From: Akkermansia muciniphila | GTDB lineage: Bacteria; Verrucomicrobiota; Verrucomicrobiia; Limisphaerales; BJHT01 | Reading direction: 5' to 3' | Assembly (NCBI GenBank): GCA_945861535.1 | Contig: CAMAUZ010000006.1 | Coordinates: 62,001 to 126,000, forward strand | Length of the DNA stretch: 64,000 bases | Shown here: in pieces, positions 16,901-24,002 of the stretch | Position numbering within the stretch: position 1 is the stretch's first letter | Layout of the letters: each line of letters starts with the position of its first letter | Position numbers and translations under genes: made by a program | Notes under the pieces: generated by a model | The model's database searches: none | Seen by the model: only the letters and a program-made list of their open reading frames with translations | Told to the model about the DNA's origin: nothing

Positions 16901-16980
16901 GGTGGGGCGCGTCTGTCCTCAGCGCGCCGGTGGGGTGTTCGACCGGTTCGGCGGCGCGCTGGGGACAGACGCGCCCTACC
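16901..16980. repeat. Palindromic repeat family A, copy 3, between ABC ATPase and permease genes
   Basis: GGGCGCGTCTGTCC (16905-16918) pairs perfectly with GGACAGACGCGCCC (16963-16976), and inside it CAGCGCGCC (16920-16928) pairs with GGCGCGCTG (16953-16961). It ends with the family's CCCTACC. In this copy the long-range stem is better kept than the two small hairpins. Confidence 0.88.
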
Positions 16981-17017
16981 TTTCGCGTTTCGCGCTTCGG
17001 GGGAATTTCATCGACCC

Positions 17018-18940
17018 ATGATCGGCATCACGCTCACGCTTTTACGGAAGGAAGTGCGGCAGCATTGGCTGCCGTTTCTGGCGCTGGCGGGGCTGTGTTT
17101 GGTGGCGTTGGGCGGGATTGTCGCGTGGCTGATGCGGGCGTCGCAGGTGGCGAGCGTGTTCGAGCCGGTGCGGATGTTTCTGATGTTCGGAGTGCCGTTG
17201 GCGGCGGCCATTTTGTGCGGGCGGTTGGTGGTGGCGGAGTATCAGGCGAAGACGCAGTTGTTTCTCGAGGCGCTGCCGGTGAGCCGGATTCACATGGTGC
17301 TGGTGAAGTTCGTGTTCGGCTTGGTCGCGTTGCTGGCGATGGTGTTGACGACGCTGGCGTTGGCGGCGTTGGCGGGGCGGCGGCATGAGGCGATGACCGG
17401 GCAATTCGCGGTGAACCTCACAGCCAGCGCCGCGGCGCACGCGTTGTTTTGGTTCACGTTTTTTTTTACGACGGGGTTGCTCGGGCGGTATCGCTGGCCG
17501 CTATTGATCCTGCTGGTGTGCGCGGCGTATGCGGTGTCGGTGGGGACGGCGTGGGATGTGTCGGAGTTTGGGCCGTTCAAGCTACTGGGCGACCGGTTCG
17601 CGTTCGAGCGCGAGGCGACGCCGGTGCGGGCGTTGCGCGAGGCGCTGCTCGCGGCCGGCGGGTTGGCGGCGGTGGGTTTCGCGCTGGCGCTGGTGCGCGA
17701 GGGGAATGTGTCGGCGCTGTTGGCGGAGCGGATGTCGCAACGGGAGAAGGTCTTCGTGTCGGTGGTGCTGCTCACGACCGTGGCGGTGCTCGGCACGGTG
17801 TCGGCGAAGACGAAGCACGAGCCGTATCGGCTGCCGGACGCGGTCGAGGTCGTGGTGCGCGGCGTGGTGGTGAAGGTGGCGGGGCCGGAGGCGAAGGCGC
17901 GTCCGCTGGCGGAATTCCTCGCGGGTGAGATGGCGGAGCTGCGGGAGTATCTCGCGCTGGACGCGCTGCCGACGGTGATGATCACGCGGCGCAGCGATCT
18001 GGATGCGAACAAATTCGAGCGCGGCAAGATCTCGAACGCGGAGGGATTTCTCGTGCGGTTGAATTACGACGCGGAGGGTTTTGATCGCGGGCGGTTCGTC
18101 GCGTGGCTGGCAGGGGAAGTGGTGAATCATCGGCTGCACGGGCGCGCGGGGCGGGAGCCGCGGCGGTGGGTGCTGGATGGGTTTGGCGAGTTCTGGCGGC
18201 GGCGCGCGAAGCTGGGTGCGCCGCTGGCGGAGGACGCCGATCTGGCGCTGCGGGCGTTGGTGGGCTTTGGCGAATCGGGTGTGGACGCCGCGGCGCTGGC
18301 GGCGTGGCTGACGACGCGGGAGCGCGTGGGTGAGGGCGTGGCGGTGGGCATGGCGTGGTCGGGATTGCGGACGATCGAGCGGGCGCGGGGAGCGGAGGCG
18401 TGCCGGGATTTTCTGCGGAATGTGCTGGGGCGGCGGCTGCCGCAGGACGTGCGGGCGGTGTGGCGGGATCGGGGGACGGTGGGGGCGCGGCTGCGGCGCG
18501 CGGCGGGGTGGACGGAGACGGAATTGCTCGCGGCGTGGAACGGCGAACTGAAGGCGGCACGGGCGGAGTTGGCGGCGGAGTTGGCGAAGGTGCCGCGGCC
18601 GGCGTTGGATTTGAAACTCGTGGCGGCCACGCCGGAGACGGTGGTGGTGCGGTATCGCGTGGGGTTCGGTTTTGCCCCGGTGGTTTCGGCCGCGGCGGGG
18701 GAGGTGGAGTATCGGTTGCGGTATCTGGAACTGCCGCCGTTGAACGAGGCGTTGGAGGAGGATTTGTTGAAGGACGAATTGCATCGCGAGGTGTTGGAGC
18801 AGGCCGGGGAACACGAGTTGCCGGCGACGTTTCCGCGTGGTGGACGGCTGGTGGCGGGTGCGGCGGTGTTCGCGCCGGCGCTGGGGTGCGATGTGATTTC
18901 GGGGTGGCGGCGGGTGACGGTGGAGGGGGTGGCGCGATGA
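17018..18940 (+). CDS. ABC-2 permease fused to a degenerate gluzincin-like peptidase domain
   Basis: 640 aa from the ATG at 17018 (the frame is open upstream through a repeat). The N-terminal half (about 1-265) has six transmembrane segments of ABC-2 type (LPFLALAGLCLVALGGIVAW, FVFGLVALLAMVLTTLALAA). The C-terminal half lines up by order and spacing with the peptidase domain of the next gene. Where that protein has H-E-T-T-H, this one has G366-E-V-V-N370, and the downstream WFHEGLASY is here WVLDGFGEF, so the zinc ligands are lost and it is probably a non-catalytic paralogue. A further helical domain and a C-terminal beta-domain follow. It could scan or bind peptides for export; the function is not established. 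Confidence 0.8.
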   Translation: MIGITLTLLRKEVRQHWLPFLALAGLCLVALGGIVAWLMRASQVASVFEPVRMFLMFGVPLAAAILCGRLVVAEYQAKTQLFLEALPVSRIHMVLVKFVFGLVALLAMVLTTLALAALAGRRHEAMTGQFAVNLTASAAAHALFWFTFFFTTGLLGRYRWPLLILLVCAAYAVSVGTAWDVSEFGPFKLLGDRFAFEREATPVRALREALLAAGGLAAVGFALALVREGNVSALLAERMSQREKVFVSVVLLTTVAVLGTVSAKTKHEPYRLPDAVEVVVRGVVVKVAGPEAKARPLAEFLAGEMAELREYLALDALPTVMITRRSDLDANKFERGKISNAEGFLVRLNYDAEGFDRGRFVAWLAGEVVNHRLHGRAGREPRRWVLDGFGEFWRRRAKLGAPLAEDADLALRALVGFGESGVDAAALAAWLTTRERVGEGVAVGMAWSGLRTIERARGAEACRDFLRNVLGRRLPQDVRAVWRDRGTVGARLRRAAGWTETELLAAWNGELKAARAELAAELAKVPRPALDLKLVAATPETVVVRYRVGFGFAPVVSAAAGEVEYRLRYLELPPLNEALEEDLLKDELHREVLEQAGEHELPATFPRGGRLVAGAAVFAPALGCDVISGWRRVTVEGVAR

Positions 18941-19155
18941 ATCCGAACGCGAGAAGACGAAGGGGAGCGCACGCGGCCCGCGTGCTGGTTTGGGCGGCCC
19001 TCCCGAATCTTCGTGCCCCGGTCCGCCTTTTCTGCGGCGGGGAAAAGTTAGTGGAACGAGGTTTTCGGCGGGCCGCCGAAAACGACACGCCAGCGGCGTG
19101 CGCTCCCCGGGGCCTCCGCCTTCTCACGTCGGCGGCTACGGGGGGCGCGCGATGA
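18937..19155 (+). other. Open 72-codon frame bridging two permease genes through a family B repeat
   Basis: The frame starts at ATG 18937, overlapping the stop of the upstream gene (ATGA), runs open through the whole repeat at 18962-19108, and stops at TGA 19153-19155, overlapping the ATG of the next gene (again ATGA). The product would be Arg/Ala-rich with no recognisable fold. More likely it reflects a repeat that inserted between two coupled genes while keeping a translatable link. Not counted as a normal protein gene. Confidence 0.5.
18962..19108 (+). repeat. Multi-hairpin repeat family B, copy 3
   Basis: Outer stem GGGGAGCGC (18962-18970) and GCGCTCCCC (19100-19108). Hairpins: GCACGCGG-C-CCGCGTGC (18969-18985), GTTTTCGGCGG-G-CCGCCGAAAAC (19061-19083) and CACGCC-AGC-GGCGTG (19086-19100). 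The GTTTGGG arm seen in copy 2a is partly decayed here. It is almost the reverse complement of 13118-13263. Confidence 0.92.
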
Positions 19156-21041
19156 AACCACTGCTGGCCAAGGAACTGAGCGCACTGCGGCCGTTTGGGG
19201 TGCTGTTTATCGTGTTGGGGAGCCTCAACGTGCTGAGCGCGATGTTCTCGGACTTTCTCGATATGAAGAGCCTGGCGCATCTGGTGAACGCGTCGGTGCG
19301 TGATTCAGATCCCGATGTGCCAGGGTTTTTGGCGGTGTTCGCGCTCGGCGTCGGGTTGCTCGTGCGCGAGCGGGATGAGGGGACGCTGGAGTTTCTGGAT
19401 GCGTTGCCGTGCGGGCGGCGGGACATTTTTCTGGCGAAGCTGACGGCGGGTGCCCTGGTGGCGGGATTGCTGCCGTTGACGGGAAACATCTGGGTGCTCG
19501 CACTGCACGCGTGGTCGCGGGATTCGCTGGAGCCGACGTTTCACTGGGGGATGGCGGGGCAGACGTTCCTGATCGAATGGTTCGGCGCGGTGGTGACGCT
19601 CACGCTCGGGCTGGCGCTGGGTTTTCTGCGGCGGTTTGCGTTCTTCGTGCTGGGCCTGCTGTGCGTGGGCTTCTTCGTGCTCGAACACCGGCAGGTGCCG
19701 TGGATCGACCTGCTCAATATTTTCGCGCTCACGCGCTATGATTTTTACGGGGCGGACGTGGTCACGCCGTGGTCGCGGCTGGGCGTGCTGCTGGCGCTCG
19801 GGGGCGGCTGTGCGGCGCTGGCGTTCGGACTTTTCCGCCTGCAAGGGGATCGCACGACGGTGATCGCGACGCGGCTGGCGCGGGTGCCGTTTCGTGGGGT
19901 GCTCGTGACGGTCGGAACCATCGCGATGGTCGGGCTGTGGATCGGACTGTTCGCGTGGGTGATGAAGGATCAGGTGCAGGAGGAAGACCCCAAGGCGGTG
20001 CGCGTGGAATATCCGACGTGGGAGGTTTCGCGCGCTCATGCTGGCGGCTACACGTTTTTGTATCCGGCGGATTCGGCGGAGCGTGCGCTGGCATTGGCGC
20101 GGCGGGCGGAGGGGATTCACGGGCAGGTGCGGAGTTTTTTTGGTGCGGAAGCGCCGGGGGAAATCGTGGCCGACCTTGCCAGCCCGCTGCGGCACGGGCT
20201 GGGCGGCACGGCGAATTGGAAGCGGGTGAACATGAATCTGGCGATGGGCGCTGATGCCGAGGAGCTGGAGGCGATCCTCGGGCACGAGACGACGCATGTT
20301 TACATCGATGTGCTGAGCAACAGCCGGATGGCGGAGAAGTTCAATGCGACGCGGTGGTTTCACGAGGGGTTGGCGAGTTATGTCGAGCATCGTTTTTTTC
20401 GGCCGCCCGAGGCGCTGGACAAACTGCGGCGGCTGGCGGCGGCGGCGCATAAACGCAAGGCGGCCGAGTGGGATGATCTGGTGGACAACGCGGGCTGGTC
20501 GCTGCGGCGTGATGCGAATCTGGCGTATCCGCTGGGCGAGGTGTTTGTCGCGGTGCTGGTCGAGCAGCACGGCGACACCGCGCCGGCGCAGCTACTGCGC
20601 GCGGCCGGGCGCAAGGATCTGCCGGAGAAACTCGTGGGGGCGACGTTGTGGCGTGATTTATTCCAGCACTGCGGCTGGGACCTCGCGAAGACGCTGGATG
20701 GGTATTACGCGCGGTTGCGGGCGCTGGCGGAGGGGGAGCATCGCGAGTTTGTGGAGTCGTTGCCGCGCCTCAGCGGGCGCGTGCGCATGGAGAGGGATCG
20801 CATCAGCATCGAACCGGTGGTGCGGGGGGCATTGCCGGAGGGCTGTCGCATCGTGTGCCAGCTCCGCAGGCAGCCGGATGACGCGGAGACGGATTTTGTG
20901 CAGCCGCACCGGGAGGATGAGCTCTTTTGGGCGGAGCGTTCGGCGCTGCCGGGCGGGACGTTTTGGTATCAACTTGGTATCAAGTCGCCGCTCACGGATT
21001 TGCCGGTGTGTGAGGAATGGCAGAAGGCGAATTTGCGGTGA
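19152..21041 (+). CDS. ABC-2 permease fused to a zinc metallopeptidase (gluzincin) domain
   Basis: 629 aa. The N-terminal half (about 1-275) has six membrane segments of ABC-2 type: PFGVLFIVLGSLNVLSAMFS first, later FLAVFALGVGLLVRERDEGT, LRRFAFFVLGLLCVGFFVLE and GTIAMVGLWIGLFAWVM. The C-terminal half carries a full gluzincin zinc site: H378-E-T-T-H382 inside EAILGHETTHVYIDVL, and the third ligand E405 in RWFHEGLASYVEH, the spacing found in M1-type peptidases. It thus couples a transporter half to a peptidase, probably facing the periplasm. It sits in one operon with an ABC ATPase and an inactive paralogue. Substrate unknown; proteolytic maturation of an exported peptide is one possibility. 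Confidence 0.85.
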   Translation: MKPLLAKELSALRPFGVLFIVLGSLNVLSAMFSDFLDMKSLAHLVNASVRDSDPDVPGFLAVFALGVGLLVRERDEGTLEFLDALPCGRRDIFLAKLTAGALVAGLLPLTGNIWVLALHAWSRDSLEPTFHWGMAGQTFLIEWFGAVVTLTLGLALGFLRRFAFFVLGLLCVGFFVLEHRQVPWIDLLNIFALTRYDFYGADVVTPWSRLGVLLALGGGCAALAFGLFRLQGDRTTVIATRLARVPFRGVLVTVGTIAMVGLWIGLFAWVMKDQVQEEDPKAVRVEYPTWEVSRAHAGGYTFLYPADSAERALALARRAEGIHGQVRSFFGAEAPGEIVADLASPLRHGLGGTANWKRVNMNLAMGADAEELEAILGHETTHVYIDVLSNSRMAEKFNATRWFHEGLASYVEHRFFRPPEALDKLRRLAAAAHKRKAAEWDDLVDNAGWSLRRDANLAYPLGEVFVAVLVEQHGDTAPAQLLRAAGRKDLPEKLVGATLWRDLFQHCGWDLAKTLDGYYARLRALAEGEHREFVESLPRLSGRVRMERDRISIEPVVRGALPEGCRIVCQLRRQPDDAETDFVQPHREDELFWAERSALPGGTFWYQLGIKSPLTDLPVCEEWQKANLR

Positions 21042-21059
21042 TCTGTAAGCGGAAAGTTT

Positions 21060-21099
21060 AACCACGGGTGGACGCGGATTAACACGGATTGGAACGGGG
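21060..21099 (+). repeat. Dispersed AACCACGG/ACACGGAT repeat, copy 1
   Basis: AACCACGGGTGGACGCGG followed by ATTAACACGGATTGGAACGG. A shorter copy of the same kind (AACCACGGACGGACACGG) lies at 43975. Similar direct-repeat strings are common between genes in this group of bacteria; that is recalled, not tested here. Confidence 0.65.
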
Positions 21100-21338
21100 A
21101 CTGCATGAGTACGGGACTCGGCCAACGAGGGGGGGCGGGAAGTTGGGTTTCATCAGTGTTTCTTGGGGGATGCACGATGTTTCTCAGACGCAAGTATTCC
21201 GTCGAGTTGATTCCTTTGGACCACAGAGATGCGATGCACACAGAGCGCGGAGCCGCGACCGAAGCGCTTTGGGCGCGGAGGGGCAGGCGTGATTTGGTTG
21301 GCGGCGCGGGACGGAGCCGCTCGGGAGCAGGGCCGAGT

Positions 21339-21378
21339 TTGGCAGGGGAATTTGGGGCAGGGGAATGGGGAGGGGAGG
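21339..21378 (+). repeat. Dispersed repeat H, copy 2
   Basis: TTGGCAGGGGAATTTGGGGC then AGGGGAATGGGGAGGGGAGG, nearly the same as the minus strand of 5047-5087. Confidence 0.8.
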
Positions 21379-21451
21379 GCGCGGGTTTATTAGCGGATCG
21401 GGGGAACTCGGTATTTACGCGGTGGAATGAGTGGGGCAGGATGCGGGCGTT

Positions 21452-22843
21452 ATGTTAAGCCGACAGCGAGTTGTGCGACGACAGGTTCACCAGGTGGTGG
21501 ACGCGGGGTTGTTTGGCTTGAGCTTCTGGCTGGCGCATCTGTTGCGGTCGAATTGGGAGATCGAGGTGTTCGGGGGGGCGGCGCAGATCGAGCCGTTTGC
21601 GGAGTATTTGTCGCTGTATCTGTTCCTGATTCCGTTTGCGCCGCTGTTGTTGGAGTCGCAGGGGTTTTATGACCGGCACCTGGTGGAGACGCGGCGGCAG
21701 ACGGCGTGGTCGCTGGTGAAGGCGTGTGTGCTGGTGGCGGTGGGGGTGGTGTTGGTGACGTTTTTGTTCCGGCTGAAGCCGGCGCGGTCGGTGGTGATCA
21801 TGTTCGCGGGGATCAGTTTCGCGGTGATCTTTTTGAAGGAGGAGGGGTTGCGGTGGTGGCGGCGGACGGTGTTCGGACAGCGGTTTTTTCAGAAGCGGGT
21901 GATCTTGATGGGGACGGCGGAGGAGACGGCGGAGCTGGGGCGGGAGCTGGCGGGGCGGGCGGGGGAGGGGATCGGGGTGGTGGCGGAGTTTAATTTGAAC
22001 ACGCGGCCGGTGGAGCGGTTGGTGGATTTGTTGCACGAGCATTCGGCCAACGGGGTGATCATGTGTGCGCAGCACAATTATTTTGCGCAGGCGGAGAAGG
22101 CCATCGAGGTGTGTGAGCTGGAGGGGGTGGAGGTGTGGTTGCTGGCGGATTTTTTCCGGACGCAGATTTCACGGGTGTCGCTGGATGATTTTCACGGGCG
22201 GCCGACGCTGGTGTTCCGCTCGACGCCGGAGGATTCGTGGCAGTCGGTGGCCAAGCAGGTGATCGACACGGTGGGGGCGGCGGTGTTGTTGGTGCTGGTG
22301 TCGCCATTGCTGGCGCTGGTGGCGCTGCTGATCCGGGTGAGTTCGCCGGGGCCGGTGGTGTTCAAGCAGAAGCGGAGCGGGTTGAACGGGCATCCGTTCA
22401 CGATGGTGAAGTTTCGCTCGATGGTGACGGACGCGGAGCAGCGGCAGCAGGAGATCGCGGGGTTGAACGAGATGGGGGGGCCGGTGTTCAAGGTGACGCA
22501 CGATCCGCGGGTGACGCCGATCGGGCGGTGGCTGCGGAAGTACAGTCTGGATGAGCTGCCGCAGTTGTGGAACGTACTGCGGGGGGAGATGAGCTTGGTG
22601 GGGCCGCGGCCGTTGCCGGTGGATGAGGTGCGGCGGATTTACGATCTGGCGCATCGGCGGCGGCTGAGCGTGAAGCCTGGGTTGACGTGTCTGTGGCAGG
22701 TGAGCGGGCGCAACAATGTGAAGGATTTCGATGAGTGGGTGCGCCTGGACTTGGAATACATTGACAATTGGTCCTTGTGGCTTGATTTCAAAATTCTTTT
22801 GCGCACCATCCCGGTCGTCTTCCTCGGAACGGGCGCGAAATAG
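21452..22843 (+). CDS. Polyprenyl glycosylphosphotransferase (WbaP/WcaJ-like sugar transferase)
   Basis: 463 aa from the ATG at 21452. It has an N-terminal block of four membrane helices (such as [37 protein letters not shown]), a Rossmann-like CoA-binding-type segment ([20 protein letters not shown]), then a further membrane helix and the catalytic bacterial sugar transferase domain. That domain shows the motifs [49 protein letters not shown] and [15 protein letters not shown]. Such enzymes load the first sugar-1-phosphate onto undecaprenyl phosphate to begin exopolysaccharide or O-antigen units. The next gene is a UDP-sugar decarboxylase 36 bp away. The sugar is not predictable from sequence. 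Confidence 0.93.
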   Translation: MLSRQRVVRRQVHQVVDAGLFGLSFWLAHLLRSNWEIEVFGGAAQIEPFAEYLSLYLFLIPFAPLLLESQGFYDRHLVETRRQTAWSLVKACVLVAVGVVLVTFLFRLKPARSVVIMFAGISFAVIFLKEEGLRWWRRTVFGQRFFQKRVILMGTAEETAELGRELAGRAGEGIGVVAEFNLNTRPVERLVDLLHEHSANGVIMCAQHNYFAQAEKAIEVCELEGVEVWLLADFFRTQISRVSLDDFHGRPTLVFRSTPEDSWQSVAKQVIDTVGAAVLLVLVSPLLALVALLIRVSSPGPVVFKQKRSGLNGHPFTMVKFRSMVTDAEQRQQEIAGLNEMGGPVFKVTHDPRVTPIGRWLRKYSLDELPQLWNVLRGEMSLVGPRPLPVDEVRRIYDLAHRRRLSVKPGLTCLWQVSGRNNVKDFDEWVRLDLEYIDNWSLWLDFKILLRTIPVVFLGTGAK

Positions 22844-22879
22844 TCGGCGTCGCCGGATCGCAGAGGGGCATCATCATTC

Positions 22880-23881
22880 ATGGCCAAAAAAGCATCGTCT
22901 CGCGCGCCCAAACCGGCTGCCCCCGCAGCGCAACCCGTGTCGGTCGTGACCGGTGGGGCGGGTTTTCTGGGGTCGCATCTCGTGGATATTCTGCTGGGGC
23001 GGGGGCATCGGGTGATCGTGATTGATAATTTGGTGACAGGTTCGACGGACAACATCGCGCATCTGGCGGGGAACCAGCATTTTCGGTTCGTCGAGCAGGA
23101 CGTGACGGAGTTTTTGTTCTTGGAGGGGCCGGTGGATTACGTGTGGCATTTCGCGTCGCCGGCGAGTCCGATCGATTATCTGGAGCTGCCGATTCAGACG
23201 TTGAAGGTGGGGGCGTTGGGGACGCACAAGGCGCTGGGGTTGGCGAAGCAGAAGGGGGCGCGGTTTCTGCTGACTTCGACCTCGGAGGTTTATGGTGATC
23301 CGCTCGTGCATCCGCAGCCGGAGGAATATTGGGGGAACGTGAATTCGGTGGGGCCGCGGGGCTGCTACGACGAGGCCAAGCGGTTCGCGGAGGCGCTGAC
23401 GATGGCGTATCACCAGCAGCACGGGGTGAAGACGCGGATTGTGCGAATTTTCAACACCTACGGGCCGCGGATGCGGGTGAAGGACGGGCGGGTGGTGCCG
23501 GCGTTCATCAGCCAGGCGCTGGCGAATGAGCCGATCACGGTGTTCGGGGACGGCCGGCAGACGCGCAGTTTCTGTCATTACTCGGATCTGCTGGAGGGCA
23601 TCTATCGGCTCATGATGGGCGACTACCATCTGCCGGTGAACATTGGCAATCCGCAGGAGTTCACGATGCTGGAGTTTGCGCGCGAGATCATCGCGGCGAC
23701 GGGGTCGAAGAGCCGGGTAATTTTTCAACCGCTGCCGCAGGACGATCCGAAACAGCGGCGGCCGGTGATCACGAAGGCGCAGCAGTTGTTGGGCTGGGAG
23801 CCGAAGGTGCCGCTGCGCGCGGGGTTGGTGGATACGATTGAATATTTTCGGAAACGGCGCGCGATGACGCCTGGAAATTGA
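22880..23881 (+). CDS. UDP-glucuronate decarboxylase (SDR family, UXS-like)
   Basis: 333 aa. NAD-binding [13 protein letters not shown] at about 24-36, acidic [40 protein letters not shown] and YDEAKR (the Y-x-x-x-K catalytic pair), then [11 protein letters not shown]. The string P-Q-x-E-x-Y-W-G-x-V-N is characteristic of UDP-glucuronate decarboxylase, which makes UDP-xylose. It is preceded by a short Lys/Ala/Pro-rich tail before the Rossmann fold. With the upstream sugar transferase it probably supplies precursors for a surface polysaccharide. Confidence 0.92.
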   Translation: MAKKASSRAPKPAAPAAQPVSVVTGGAGFLGSHLVDILLGRGHRVIVIDNLVTGSTDNIAHLAGNQHFRFVEQDVTEFLFLEGPVDYVWHFASPASPIDYLELPIQTLKVGALGTHKALGLAKQKGARFLLTSTSEVYGDPLVHPQPEEYWGNVNSVGPRGCYDEAKRFAEALTMAYHQQHGVKTRIVRIFNTYGPRMRVKDGRVVPAFISQALANEPITVFGDGRQTRSFCHYSDLLEGIYRLMMGDYHLPVNIGNPQEFTMLEFAREIIAATGSKSRVIFQPLPQDDPKQRRPVITKAQQLLGWEPKVPLRAGLVDTIEYFRKRRAMTPGN

Positions 23882-24002
23882 TTATGTGTTTGACCCCCCC
23901 CGGTATTTCCAGTACCCCATCTCACGCATACACCTGTGACCGCGTGACAGAAGGCGGTGCGGGTGTTTTTGTCTGCTGAATTGCACGAAACGCCCCAGCT
24001 AA

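Larger units (their letters stand above)
21042..21451. other. Gene-free stretch with dispersed repeat motifs
   Basis: 410 bp. It holds AACCACGGGTGGACGCGG with a following ATTAACACGGATTGG (21060-21099), a CCACAGAGATGCG...CACACAGAGCG motif (about 21220-21250) and repeat H copy 2 (21339-21378). These motifs recur elsewhere in the window (43975, 44053, 5047). No gene or clear promoter is seen. Confidence 0.6.
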
